From the NCBI GenBank assembly GCA_003577275.1, contig QEVO01000001.1, positions 558,001 to 622,000 of the forward strand: DNA of 64,000 bases. The letters run 5' to 3'. Origin of the DNA: Pseudomonadota bacterium (GTDB taxonomy: Bacteria > Pseudomonadota > Alphaproteobacteria > Sphingomonadales > Govanellaceae). Each line of letters begins with the position of its first letter. The stretch's first letter is position 1. The position numbers and the translations under genes are program-made. This document shows, in pieces, positions 42,561-52,305 of the stretch. The notes below the pieces were generated by a model. The model had not been told where the DNA came from. It saw only the letters and a program-made list of their open reading frames with translations, and searched no databases.

Positions 42561-42692
42561 TTACACCTCTTTGGTGATATATATTCATGACATAGCGGTT
42601 TGAGAGCAATTATTCTTCTAATAACAATAATTCTTGATTTTTTAATATTTGATAACTTACAGCCTTGATATCGTCTGATATAAACGCATCCC

Positions 42693-44771
42693 ATGATCAG
42701 CTTATTTATTATTGCCGGCGCGCTTGTGTCTGTACTCCCCGCCTTCGCTGTTGCGGGTGAGTACATTCCTGAAATTATCGTATCTGAGCGTCATCTTCCA
42801 CGGTCTGAGGGAATGGATGCGTATTCTGGGGTTAAGTTAGGGGCGGATGTGTTGCAAACATCGTCGTTCCCCCGGCTTGATGACGTGCTGAGATCCATCC
42901 CCGGCGTTGATCTCTTTCGGCGGACATCGAGCCGAGTGGCGCATCCGACGGCACAAGGGTTAAGCATGCGGGGGATTGGCCCCAATGGCGCTGGCCGAGC
43001 GCTAGTGCTGTTGGATGGCGTGCCCCAGAACGATCCTTTTGGGGGCTGGGTTTATTGGAGCGTCATGCCAACCTCTGATATTGCCGAGATAGAGGTGGTC
43101 CGCGGCGGCGGGGCGGGGGGCTGGGGGAACACGGCTTTAGCGGGGGCGGTGATTTTACGCTCCCGCGCCATAGACGGAACCGGCGGCGCCTTTGAGGGAT
43201 CTTACAGTAGTAAAGACACAGCGTCGCTTGCCGGCAACGCACAGGTTGATCTGGGCTCGGCGGCGGTGTTTGCAGGCGGGCATTATGATCGCTCTGATGG
43301 GTATTACACCTTGCGCCGGGACCAGCGTGGAATGGTGGATCAGCCGCTGGCGTCCGAGACCAAGGTGGGACGCGTCGGCGTGCGCTGGCGGTTGGGTGAC
43401 ATTACCACGGCGACAGTGAAGTTCTCTGCCTTTGAGGAGGAGCGGAATAATGGCAGTCCAATGGCTGACAATAAGACGCGTTCCTATGACGTGAGCCTGC
43501 GCCTGGTGCGGGAAGAAGCCGACGGCGATGGGTTTGAAGTAACACTCTACGGAACGGATCGCCGCTTTAAGAGCCGGTTCAGTTCCATCTCCAATGACCG
43601 GTTGAGCGAGGTGCCCGCGCTCGACCAGTACAATGTTCCCGCCAAGGCCTTTGGCGCCGCTGCGCTTTTACGTCGCTCCATGGGCTTCGGCGGGGTGATG
43701 GAAGTGGGGCTGGACATGCGCCGTCTGGAGGGGGAGACGCGGGAACGCTTTTTCCTCTCCGGAGGGGAATTCCAACGTGATCGGCGGGCGGGCGGCGATC
43801 AGTTGATGGCGGGGGGGTTCATGGATTACACAACCCGGCCCGCGCACAAGGTCAAAATCACCGGTGGGGTGCGCCTGGATTACCTGAAAAACTTCGATGG
43901 TTCACGGATCGAGCGCACCATTGCCACAGGGGATATTCTTCGGACTGATGTCTTCGCTGATACGGATCACTGGGTGGCAAACGGCCGGCTGGGGGTGGTC
44001 TATGAGGCAAGTGAGGACATCAGCCTAAGGGGTGCGGCATATTCCGGCTTTCGCCTGCCCACCATCAACGAGCTTTATCGCCCGTTCCGGGTGCGGAATG
44101 ATATCACCGAGGCCAATCCGCTTTTGAAGCCGGAACGTCTGTGGGGCTTGGAGGCCGGACTGCGGGTTGCGCCGGCGTACGCTCTCTCCCTCGACGTCAC
44201 CGCTTTCGTGAACTGGCTCAACGACGGCATCGCCAATGTGCTGATCACAGATCAGCCTGGGTTTAATGCCGGGCTTAACACCTTTGTCCCTGTAGGCGGC
44301 ACGTTGAGCCAGCGCCGTAATCTGGACCGCGTTCGCGCTTTGGGCCTTGAAACTTCACTCACCTGGACACCTAACCCGACCTGGACCATAGAAGCGCAGT
44401 ATCTATTGAGCGCCCCCAAGGTGACCAAGGCCGATGCTCAGCCGAACCTTGTGGGAGAGCGGCCGCCGCAAACTTCCCGCCACCAGGGCAACGTCAGCAT
44501 CGTCTGGGCGCCGGACACCGGCCCCTTCAATGCTCGTTTAACCATCCATGGTAGTTCGCAAGCCTTTGAAGACGGTCTCAATATGCAGTCCATCGATGGG
44601 TATGTCGCAGCCGATGTTCACCTCGGCTACCAGCTCACTCCCACGGCCAGTTTGTTCCTGGCGGCGGAAAATATCCTGGGCGCCACAATCGAAACTGGTA
44701 ATTCCGCCAGCGGCCTCATCACCATTGGAACGCCGCGGTTGATATCAGTGGGGATAAGGGTGAGTTTATAG
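42693..44771 (+). CDS. TonB-dependent receptor, metal/cobalamin type
   Basis: The 692 residues are shorter than the other receptors here and closer to BtuB/OprC/CirA-type transporters. A signal peptide (about 1-21) is followed by a TonB box-like EIIVSERH and a plug (about 45-150; LSMRGIGPNGAGRALVLLDGVPQNDPFGGW, ADIAEIEVVRGGGAGGWGNTALAGAVI in parts). The 22-strand barrel ends ISVGIRVSL. No strong ribosome-binding site precedes the ATG at 42693. Base composition is higher in GC than the preceding HupE and parvulin genes, and an IS3 remnant lies between, so it may have come from a different source. It could import a metal chelate for the HupE/DUF3604 module or be unrelated. Confidence 0.87.
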   Translation: MISLFIIAGALVSVLPAFAVAGEYIPEIIVSERHLPRSEGMDAYSGVKLGADVLQTSSFPRLDDVLRSIPGVDLFRRTSSRVAHPTAQGLSMRGIGPNGAGRALVLLDGVPQNDPFGGWVYWSVMPTSDIAEIEVVRGGGAGGWGNTALAGAVILRSRAIDGTGGAFEGSYSSKDTASLAGNAQVDLGSAAVFAGGHYDRSDGYYTLRRDQRGMVDQPLASETKVGRVGVRWRLGDITTATVKFSAFEEERNNGSPMADNKTRSYDVSLRLVREEADGDGFEVTLYGTDRRFKSRFSSISNDRLSEVPALDQYNVPAKAFGAAALLRRSMGFGGVMEVGLDMRRLEGETRERFFLSGGEFQRDRRAGGDQLMAGGFMDYTTRPAHKVKITGGVRLDYLKNFDGSRIERTIATGDILRTDVFADTDHWVANGRLGVVYEASEDISLRGAAYSGFRLPTINELYRPFRVRNDITEANPLLKPERLWGLEAGLRVAPAYALSLDVTAFVNWLNDGIANVLITDQPGFNAGLNTFVPVGGTLSQRRNLDRVRALGLETSLTWTPNPTWTIEAQYLLSAPKVTKADAQPNLVGERPPQTSRHQGNVSIVWAPDTGPFNARLTIHGSSQAFEDGLNMQSIDGYVAADVHLGYQLTPTASLFLAAENILGATIETGNSASGLITIGTPRLISVGIRVSL

Positions 44772-44894
44772 CGGAGATCGTTTAATACCCAAGTTAATTT
44801 CGTAGAAATTATCCGCGTAATGGATCTTTTTGGCATGGCCCGGATATTCTCCCGCTATAAGCCATCCAGCAGTAAGAAGCTATGAGGATAAGCC

Positions 44895-46451
44895 ATGATC
44901 AGCAGCGCCAGGACCATCAAGGATCTGCCGGAACATTTCAATGCCGCGGTTGATTTGATTGCAGGCAATCTTGCCGCCGGACGAGGCGATAAGGCGGCGG
45001 TTATCGATTGTGATGGAGCGACCACCTACGGCCAGCTGGCGGAGCGGGTGGATCGCATGGCCAATGCGCTCTTGGCCGCCGGCATCAGGCGCGAGCAGCG
45101 GATTTTGCTGTGCTTGTTGGATACCGTGGACTTCCCCACGGTTTTTCTGGGCGCCATCAAGGCAGGGATTGTTCCGGTGCCGCTCAACACGCTGTTGGTG
45201 GAGGATGACTATCGGTGGATCCTGCACAATAGCGGCGCGGCCGCCGTCATCGTTACCGACGAGCTGTCGCCGCAATGGCAACGAATTGCCCGGGAAAATC
45301 CATCCGTTCAATTCTTCTCAAGCGGCCAAGATGGTCCCTGGCCAAAACTTAGGGACATGCTTAAGGCCGCTGATCCCCAGGCTGAGCCTGCCGCTACGCA
45401 TCGCGACGAAGTGGCGTTCTGGCTTTACACATCCGGCTCCACCGGTCGGCCGAAGGGCGTCATGCATACCCATGGCTCGCTGCGGCTGACGGTAAATCTC
45501 TATGGTCAAGGCATTGTGCGCTATCGGCCGTCCGATATCGTTCTCTCGGTCGCCAAGCAATTCTTTGCCTATGGTCTCGGCAATTCCTTGACCTTTCCTT
45601 ATGCCGCGGGGGCGACGGTGGTTTTGCACCGGGACAGGGCCACGCCATCGGCGATCAGCGATCTCCTGCGCCGGCACCAAGTGACGATCTTGAACGGCGT
45701 GCCGACCTTCTTTGCCGGCTGGCTGGCCAGCGACGATATCCCGACGCGCCAGAAGGCGCCGGCGCTCAGGCTTGCCACGTCGGCCGGAGAATGCTTGCCG
45801 GCCCATATCGGCCAGGCGTTTCATGATCGTTTCCAGATTGATGTTATCGATGGTCTCGGCTCGACGGAAATGCTGCATATCTTCCTGTCGCAGGTTCCCG
45901 GCGCGGTGCGCTACGGCTGTACCGGCCGACCGGTTCCAGGGTATGAAGTGCGTATCGTTGATGATGCCGGCAACGCGTTGCCGCCCGGGGAAATCGGCGA
46001 GTTGCAGGTCAAGGGACCGACCATGGCGGCGGGGTATTGGAAGAACCGCCCGCAGTCCGTGACGACGTTTCTTGGCGAGTGGATGCGCACCGGGGATAAA
46101 TATTCATGCGACGTTGATGGCTGGTACGCTTATGCCGGCCGTTCCGATGATATGCTGAAAGTGGGCGGCATTTATGTGTCCCCCATGGAGGTGGAGGCGG
46201 CCCTGGCGTGCCACGATGCCGTGTTGGAAGTCGCCGTGGTCGGCGCGGCGGACGCGGACGATCTGATCAAGCCGCGCGCCCACGTGGTGCTGAAGGCCGG
46301 GTATATGGCTTCCCTTGAGATGGAAGTTTCCTTGAAAAACCACGTCAAGACCCGGCTTGCACCCTATAAATATCCGCGCTGGATCAAATTCATGGAGGAG
46401 TTGCCCAAAACCGCCACCGGCAAGATCCAACGCTTTCATCTGCGGGATTAG
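44895..46451 (+). CDS. Benzoate-CoA-ligase-like acyl-CoA synthetase
   Basis: This 518-residue AMP-forming ligase has P-loop YTSGSTGRPKGVMHTHGS (about 177), the DGLGSTEMLHIF motif (about 318), the hinge AGRSDDMLKVGGIYVSP (about 415) and the C-terminal catalytic Lys in PKTATGKIQRF (about 510). The segment VVLHRDRATPSAISDLLRRH and the overall length fit benzoate/aryl-CoA ligases. It should activate an aromatic or related acid to its CoA thioester. GAGGA lies upstream of the ATG. It is convergent with the LysR gene. In context it could activate the acid formed by the PQQ dehydrogenase encoded at 50050-52212. Confidence 0.87.
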   Translation: MISSARTIKDLPEHFNAAVDLIAGNLAAGRGDKAAVIDCDGATTYGQLAERVDRMANALLAAGIRREQRILLCLLDTVDFPTVFLGAIKAGIVPVPLNTLLVEDDYRWILHNSGAAAVIVTDELSPQWQRIARENPSVQFFSSGQDGPWPKLRDMLKAADPQAEPAATHRDEVAFWLYTSGSTGRPKGVMHTHGSLRLTVNLYGQGIVRYRPSDIVLSVAKQFFAYGLGNSLTFPYAAGATVVLHRDRATPSAISDLLRRHQVTILNGVPTFFAGWLASDDIPTRQKAPALRLATSAGECLPAHIGQAFHDRFQIDVIDGLGSTEMLHIFLSQVPGAVRYGCTGRPVPGYEVRIVDDAGNALPPGEIGELQVKGPTMAAGYWKNRPQSVTTFLGEWMRTGDKYSCDVDGWYAYAGRSDDMLKVGGIYVSPMEVEAALACHDAVLEVAVVGAADADDLIKPRAHVVLKAGYMASLEMEVSLKNHVKTRLAPYKYPRWIKFMEELPKTATGKIQRFHLRD

Positions 46452-46603
46452 GGCGCGGCCAGGGCGCAACATACGACCGGACGCCATCAACCAGAGAGAG
46501 AAAAATCATTGGATTTGGAGTCCGGATTCTAGGGAATAACTGACAGGCCCGCCTTAGATAAATTACCATCTTTAGGGCTTAATTCGTTCCGGGACCAATG
46601 TCC

Positions 46604-47560
46604 TCATTTAACTTTCGTTCCATAATGGAGCATAAAATTGGTTTTGACTTCCCTTGCCGCTTCATGGAACTTTCGCCGTAGCCAGGCGACTGTTGGACTC
46701 TTTTCATCTCGGACGTGATAGCCAGCCACAATCTTTACGGGCGCAAACTCAAACGGCATATCAAAGGTTTTCATGTTGTGAAGCTTGATAAGCTCACCAA
46801 AAATGATCTGCGGCACAGTAATAGCGTAACCACCTGCCGCCGCCACGGCGGGCAATGACGTAGCGCGTGAAACTTGCACCGCCACATCGCGATGAATGCC
46901 CATGTTGCGCAATTGTAATTCTGGCGCCTGATAGGCGGTGAATTCCGGTCTGACGATAACATATTTCATCTCCAGGAAATCCTGTCGTGACAGGGATCTT
47001 TTTTTTGCATAAGGGCTAGAATTGGCGACAGCAATGCATACCGGGTCGGATAGAAGCTCGTCAAAACGGACCCGTTTGAAAGTACGATCGGTGTCAACCC
47101 AGGCGCTGATGCAAAGATCAATGTCATCAGATTCCATGCTGCTGGCCAAGTCCAGGCTGCGGATGGGGATAAGCTGAAGCTTGATATTTCTCAAATATGG
47201 GGAGACAGCTTTTAGGAAATAGGGCAGTAGCTGCACTTCCAGAAAATCATCGAGGGCAACCCGAAACAGACGCATGGACTCCGCAGGATCGAATTCGGCA
47301 GCAGTTTCCATGCAGGAGCGGATTTGAGTCAAAACGCTGTGGCTGACGGCGATCAGCGATTTGCCGTATTGCGTGGGTATCTGCCCCTGTCGGCCACGGA
47401 TGAAAATGGGATCCCCGGTTATTTCACGCAACCGCGCCAATGCATTGCTGATGGCGGGCTGCGTGACATTCATCTTCTCGGCAGCCTTGGATATGGTGCC
47501 ATACATGGATATGGCCTGCACAACCTTAAGCAGGTTCAAATCGAAGGTTCGCGTATCCAT
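46604..47560 (-). CDS. LysR family transcriptional regulator
   Basis: This 318-residue regulator has a winged HTH (about residues 5-62; MDTRTFDLNLLKVVQAI, ISKAAEKMNVTQPAISNAL) and a LysR substrate-binding domain (about 90-310). The ATG at 47560 is chosen because it gives the normal N-terminus. It is divergent from a TonB receptor gene; the 177-nt AT-rich gap holds an inverted repeat that could be its operator. It probably controls the receptor-PQQ-dehydrogenase-sulfatase genes; the inducer is unknown. Confidence 0.9.
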   Translation of the reverse strand: MDTRTFDLNLLKVVQAISMYGTISKAAEKMNVTQPAISNALARLREITGDPIFIRGRQGQIPTQYGKSLIAVSHSVLTQIRSCMETAAEFDPAESMRLFRVALDDFLEVQLLPYFLKAVSPYLRNIKLQLIPIRSLDLASSMESDDIDLCISAWVDTDRTFKRVRFDELLSDPVCIAVANSSPYAKKRSLSRQDFLEMKYVIVRPEFTAYQAPELQLRNMGIHRDVAVQVSRATSLPAVAAAGGYAITVPQIIFGELIKLHNMKTFDMPFEFAPVKIVAGYHVRDEKSPTVAWLRRKFHEAAREVKTNFMLHYGTKVK

Positions 47561-47595
47561 CCTATTAGCATACCCTGAATTATATAATATCACCT

Positions 47596-47632
47596 ATATT
47601 ATAAATTTTGATGATATTTGAAATAATAATAT
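47596..47632. promoter_or_regulatory. AT-rich inverted repeat between lysR and TonB receptor genes
   Basis: ATATTAT at 47596-47602 and ATAATAT at 47626-47632 form an inverted repeat separated by 23 nt, in the gap between a LysR gene and a divergent receptor gene. LysR proteins commonly bind such T-n-A dyads near divergent promoters. The surrounding sequence is so AT-rich that chance symmetry is possible. Confidence 0.35.
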
Positions 47633-47737
47633 AAAATTTGAGTGTTGGAAAGAGGGCACTACTCTAATGCGGTAAGGCTTTTGCGGCCATGCCAAGAAAT
47701 AATCAACGCGGGCCGTGAACATTTGGGAGGCATGTTA

Positions 47738-50002
47738 ATGGCTATTTTCACAGGGAAACTATCTTTATCGCGTTGGACACTAACTACTGCTTTGGTGTCG
47801 GCGGGCAGCGTATGGTGCGGGCCGGCGCTGGCGCAATCGACGTCACTGGAAGAAATCATTGTGACATCGCAAAAGCAGGCGGAATCGTTGCAGGATGTGC
47901 CGGTGGCCGTCAGTGTGGTGACCGGCGATAAGATGGAGCGCTACGGCATCCAGACGTTTGAAGACCTTACCGCCTCCATTCCCAACGTGCATGTTGGGGA
48001 AAATACCATTGGGGATGGGTTGTTCATCCGCGGCATCGGCTCCGGCGTGAACCAGGGGTTTGAACAGTCCGTCGGCATTTTCATGGATGATATCTATTAT
48101 GGCCGAGGACGTATTACCCGTTCCATGATGTTTGACCTGGAGCGGGTCGAAGTCTTGAAAGGGCCACAGGGCATTCTGTTTGGCAAGAACACCATCGGCG
48201 GCGCGCTCAATATCGCCAGCCGGGGCGTTTCCTCGGAATTTGAAGGCTATGTGGATGGCCGGTATGAATTCCGTGATAACGAAATCGAAGTATCGGCGGC
48301 CGTATCTGGCCCGGTTTCCGACAAATTCCGGGTGCGGGCCGCGGTGCGCTACCGTGATCTGGGCGGCTTTATCAAGAACGTTTCGCTGGATCGTCACGAA
48401 CCCTCCCGAGAGGAAATCGCCACTCGCCTGACGGCGGCTTGGGATATTACCGATAATCTCGAAGCCATCGCCCGCTTCCAGTATGGCGAACTTGATATTC
48501 AGGGTCGGTCGGCGCAGCCGGCTTTTTGTACGCCTGCGTATTTGACTTTTGCCGGGCCTGCGGAAGATTGCACCTTTAACCAGACGCGGTCGGCTGTGGT
48601 GTCGCAATCCCTGTTGGGCGATGACGAATTTGAAAAGTTCGACTTTCACACCATTGGCCTAACCGTCAATTGGGACGTTAAAGACCATACAATCACCAGT
48701 GTCACATCCTATGTGAAGTACGACGATTCCACGGTTATCGATGGCGACTTTGCTGACCGGGATCTTCTGGTGGTGGACCAGCAGGAAGAATTCGAGGTCT
48801 TCTCTCAGGAATTGCGGGTAGTATCATCCCACTCGGGACCTCTGCGATACATTATTGGCGCTTATTTTGAAACCACGAATCTGACCACCTTGAATGACTG
48901 GCACGTCAATACAGCTTTGCGTGGTCTACCTTCGGGCAGCCGCTTGATCGGCAACGATCAGGATTCCGAATCGTGGGCCGTATTTGCACAAGCGTCCTAT
49001 GATATTCTAGATGAGCTGACGGTGGTCTTAGGCGCGCGTTATACCGAGGAAACTAAGAAAGATATCCAAGAGCTGGTGATTGCTAATCTGTTCACGCGGA
49101 CGCCAAATCCAGCTTTGGAGCCATTTTTCAAGGCCGCGCTCAATTCTGAACCTCACCTTTTTAACGAGCGACGCAAGACCACGGATTTCAACCCGTCCGC
49201 CACCCTTGAATGGCGGCCAAATGGCGAAACGTTAATCTATGGCAGCGTGAAGACCGGCTTCAAGGCCGGCGGTTTTGACCATGCCGCTTCCGTCGCTGAT
49301 GTGGCAGCCTTTGAATACGATGACGAAACCGCCACCAGCTTTGAATTGGGCGCCAAGCTTGATCTATTGGACGGCGCCGCTACGCTGAATATTGCCGCGT
49401 TCCACACCACCTTTAAAAACCTTCAGGTTAGCACTTATGACGGGACGTTGGGGTATAAGGTCGGCAACGCTGCAAAAGTCACTTCCAAAGGGGTTGAAGT
49501 GGATGGTCGTTGGCGGGCCACACCGGAACTCATCTTAGGGTTGTCCGTTGCCTATCTCGACTCAGCCTATGATGCTTTCCCCGGCGCCCAGTGTTATTTT
49601 GGACAGACTGTGGAACAAGGATGTGTTGGCGGGCTCCAGGATTTGTCCGGCAAGCCCACCCAGTTTTCGCCGGAATGGTCCGGCAACTTCAATATCGACT
49701 ACGTACGGCCGATTTCCAATGATTATGAACTTCTGGCCAATCTTGATATCAACTTCACGGATGATAGCGTCATCGCCAACGACGTAGACCCTTTTTTCAT
49801 TCAACAGGCGTATGCGAAAATAGACGCGCGCCTGGGAGTGGCCAATACTTCGCAGGGTTGGGAAATTGCGGTGATCGGTAAGAACTTGACCGATAAGAAG
49901 ACATTCAACTGGGGCAATGACACGCCATTGTTCCCTGGCTCCTATTACAAACATCTGGAACGACCAATGACGATTGCAGTGCAAGGACGTCTACGTTTTT
50001 GA
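47738..50002 (+). CDS. TonB-dependent outer-membrane receptor
   Basis: This 754-residue receptor has a signal peptide (about residues 1-33, ending PALAQ), the TonB box EEIIVTSQKQ, a plug (about 45-170; DVPVAVSVVTGD, LFIRGIGSG, GPQGILFGKNTIGGALNI) and a barrel ending in Phe (QGRLRF). The sequence type matches receptors used for organic nutrients in oligotrophic alphaproteobacteria. The ATG at 47738 is 7 nt after GGGAGG; an ATG two codons earlier is too close to that site. It heads a run with the PQQ dehydrogenase (47 nt gap) and the sulfatase, suggesting uptake of their substrate. Confidence 0.9.
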   Translation: MAIFTGKLSLSRWTLTTALVSAGSVWCGPALAQSTSLEEIIVTSQKQAESLQDVPVAVSVVTGDKMERYGIQTFEDLTASIPNVHVGENTIGDGLFIRGIGSGVNQGFEQSVGIFMDDIYYGRGRITRSMMFDLERVEVLKGPQGILFGKNTIGGALNIASRGVSSEFEGYVDGRYEFRDNEIEVSAAVSGPVSDKFRVRAAVRYRDLGGFIKNVSLDRHEPSREEIATRLTAAWDITDNLEAIARFQYGELDIQGRSAQPAFCTPAYLTFAGPAEDCTFNQTRSAVVSQSLLGDDEFEKFDFHTIGLTVNWDVKDHTITSVTSYVKYDDSTVIDGDFADRDLLVVDQQEEFEVFSQELRVVSSHSGPLRYIIGAYFETTNLTTLNDWHVNTALRGLPSGSRLIGNDQDSESWAVFAQASYDILDELTVVLGARYTEETKKDIQELVIANLFTRTPNPALEPFFKAALNSEPHLFNERRKTTDFNPSATLEWRPNGETLIYGSVKTGFKAGGFDHAASVADVAAFEYDDETATSFELGAKLDLLDGAATLNIAAFHTTFKNLQVSTYDGTLGYKVGNAAKVTSKGVEVDGRWRATPELILGLSVAYLDSAYDAFPGAQCYFGQTVEQGCVGGLQDLSGKPTQFSPEWSGNFNIDYVRPISNDYELLANLDINFTDDSVIANDVDPFFIQQAYAKIDARLGVANTSQGWEIAVIGKNLTDKKTFNWGNDTPLFPGSYYKHLERPMTIAVQGRLRF

Positions 50003-50049
50003 GCCTGTCTTATGGGCGGCCGTTCTGATTTCAAGTGCGAGTAGGGCTC

Positions 50050-52212
50050 ATGAGACATACGATTTTCTATGCCTTAGCAATAGCGGCAGCGGCGTCATTG
50101 GCGACGGGGTGCAGCAAAGTCTCCCGTGATGAAGCCGCCAACCAGATAAAACCTACGGCAGAAAAGATCGGCGCGGCCCGCATTAATGATGCGACCCTTG
50201 TCATGGCAGATAAGGACCAAGCCAATTGGCTGACCCATGGCCGTACCTACAGCGAACAACGCTTCAGTCCGCTCAACCAGATCAATGATAAATCCATCGC
50301 CAATCTTGGCCTGGCATGGGAAGCGTCGCTGGAAACGTTTCGTGGGATTGAAGCCACGCCCATCGTTGTTGATGGCGTCATGTATGTGACCGGCTCATGG
50401 AGCAAAGTTTATGCCTTTGACGCTAAAACCGGGCAACGTAAATGGGCTTACGACCCGCAGGTGTTGCCGGAAAAAGCGGCGCATGCATGCTGTGACGTGG
50501 TCAACCGGGGCGTGGCTGTTTATAACGGTAAGGTATTTGTCGGCACGATCGATGGCCGTCTGATTGCGCTGGATGCCGCTTCCGGCCAGCCAGTATGGTC
50601 AACCCAGACGGTGGATGTAGACAGACCCTATACGATAACCGGCGCTCCCCGGGTGGTCAAAGGGAAGGTCATCATTGGCAACGGCGGCGCCGAGTATGGC
50701 GTTAGGGGGTTTGTTTCCGCCTATGACGTCGATGACGGCGGCTTGGTGTGGCGTTTTTACACCGTTCCGGGCAATCCAACGGACGGTTTTGAAAATAACG
50801 CCATGAAAAAAGCTGCTGAAACATGGACGGGGGAATGGTGGAAATATGGCGGCGGCGGCACGGTTTGGGACTCCATGGCCTATGATCCGGAATTGGATCT
50901 CCTCTACATCGGCGTCGGCAACGGCTCGCCGTGGAACCAAAAGGTCAGAAGCCCGAAGGGCGGCGATAATCTCTACTTATCGTCTATCGTGGCGCTGCGG
51001 CCGGATACCGGCGACTATGTCTGGCATTATCAGACCACGCCGGGAGAAACGTGGGATTTCACCGCCACCCAGCACATCATGCTGGCGGATATGGAACTTG
51101 GCGGGATGGTGCGCAAAGTGCTGATGCAGGCGCCCAAGAATGGTTTCTTTTATGTCATCGATCGCGCCACCGGCAAATTAATTTCCGCCAATAACTTTGT
51201 GCCGGTAACCTGGGCCACGCACATTGATCTTAAAACCGGTCGTCCTGTTGAAAACCCGGAAGCGCGCTATCCTGAGGGCCGGGCGGTGGTCAAACCGTCC
51301 CCGTTCGGGGCGCACAATTGGCACCCTATGGCGTACAGCCCGCTGACCGGCTTGGTGTACATCCCGGCCCAGGATGTACCGTTTCTGTATCAGGATAAGG
51401 TTGATGATAAGTTTGATCCCGATACCTTCAATACCATGACCGACTGGGCCGTGGGCGAACTGCCATCGCAGGAAGCGCAGCGTAAAGAACTGAAGGCGAT
51501 GATTAAGGGTGAGCTTGTTGCCTGGAATCCGGTTACTCAAAAAGCTGCCTGGCGGGTGCGGTATGATCGCATGTGGAACGGCGGCGTGTTGGCGACGGCA
51601 GGCAACCTCGTATTCCAGGGGCGCGCAGATGACTCATTCGCAGCCTATGCGGCAGATACCGGGGCTCTGTTGTGGTCCGTGCCGGTGGGAACGGGCATTG
51701 TTTCTGGGCCTGTTTCCTATCTGGTCGATGGCGAACAGTACGTGGCGGTAACCGCGGGCTGGGGCTCGGTCATGACCCTGGTGGCGGGGTATCTTTCGGG
51801 ACCAAAGCCGGGTCCGGTGGAGGGCCGTGTGCTGGTTTTCAAGTTGGGCGGCACGGACAAAATTGATTTGCCCCAGAATGGCATGCTGTCTGTGCCGGAA
51901 CCGCCGCATCAAAGCGCGTCTGCGGCAACCATTGAATCCGGCAAACGGCTTTATGCCCGCTACTGCTTCATGTGCCATGGGGATAGCGTGATCAGCGGCG
52001 GCTCTATTCCCGACCTGCGCTATTCCGGCACGCTGGCTGATGACGCTTGGTTTGATGTCGTCCTGAACGGTGCTTTAGCCGAACGAGGTATGCGCAGCTT
52101 CCAATCCTCCATAGACAGGGCAGGGGCAGAGGCGATCCGCGCTTATGTATTAAGCCGCGCCTGGGCTGCCTACGAAGACGAAACGGCGAACATAGCGCGC
52201 AAGAAGCCCTGA
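50050..52212 (+). CDS. PQQ-dependent quinohemoprotein alcohol dehydrogenase, lipoprotein-type
   Basis: The 720 residues comprise an eight-bladed PQQ propeller (about 40-590) and a C-terminal cytochrome c domain (about 620-705) with heme motif CFMCH. The vicinal disulfide HACCDVVNRG and the active-site GETWDFTATQHIM (catalytic Asp) are present, so the enzyme should be active and oxidise alcohols to aldehydes. The signal region ends LATGCS, a probable lipobox with Cys at about 24, unlike the soluble periplasmic enzymes of most relatives; this implies outer-membrane anchoring. AGGG lies upstream of the ATG. No PQQ biosynthesis genes are in the window. Confidence 0.92.
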   Translation: MRHTIFYALAIAAAASLATGCSKVSRDEAANQIKPTAEKIGAARINDATLVMADKDQANWLTHGRTYSEQRFSPLNQINDKSIANLGLAWEASLETFRGIEATPIVVDGVMYVTGSWSKVYAFDAKTGQRKWAYDPQVLPEKAAHACCDVVNRGVAVYNGKVFVGTIDGRLIALDAASGQPVWSTQTVDVDRPYTITGAPRVVKGKVIIGNGGAEYGVRGFVSAYDVDDGGLVWRFYTVPGNPTDGFENNAMKKAAETWTGEWWKYGGGGTVWDSMAYDPELDLLYIGVGNGSPWNQKVRSPKGGDNLYLSSIVALRPDTGDYVWHYQTTPGETWDFTATQHIMLADMELGGMVRKVLMQAPKNGFFYVIDRATGKLISANNFVPVTWATHIDLKTGRPVENPEARYPEGRAVVKPSPFGAHNWHPMAYSPLTGLVYIPAQDVPFLYQDKVDDKFDPDTFNTMTDWAVGELPSQEAQRKELKAMIKGELVAWNPVTQKAAWRVRYDRMWNGGVLATAGNLVFQGRADDSFAAYAADTGALLWSVPVGTGIVSGPVSYLVDGEQYVAVTAGWGSVMTLVAGYLSGPKPGPVEGRVLVFKLGGTDKIDLPQNGMLSVPEPPHQSASAATIESGKRLYARYCFMCHGDSVISGGSIPDLRYSGTLADDAWFDVVLNGALAERGMRSFQSSIDRAGAEAIRAYVLSRAWAAYEDETANIARKKP

Positions 52213-52305
52213 TACATCCGGCGAATCGTGATGTGTGGGAAACGCAGCAATAGCTAGCGCTGTCCATGGCGCACTGCTCTTATGGTGAGACTACGGAGAA
52301 AAGGT

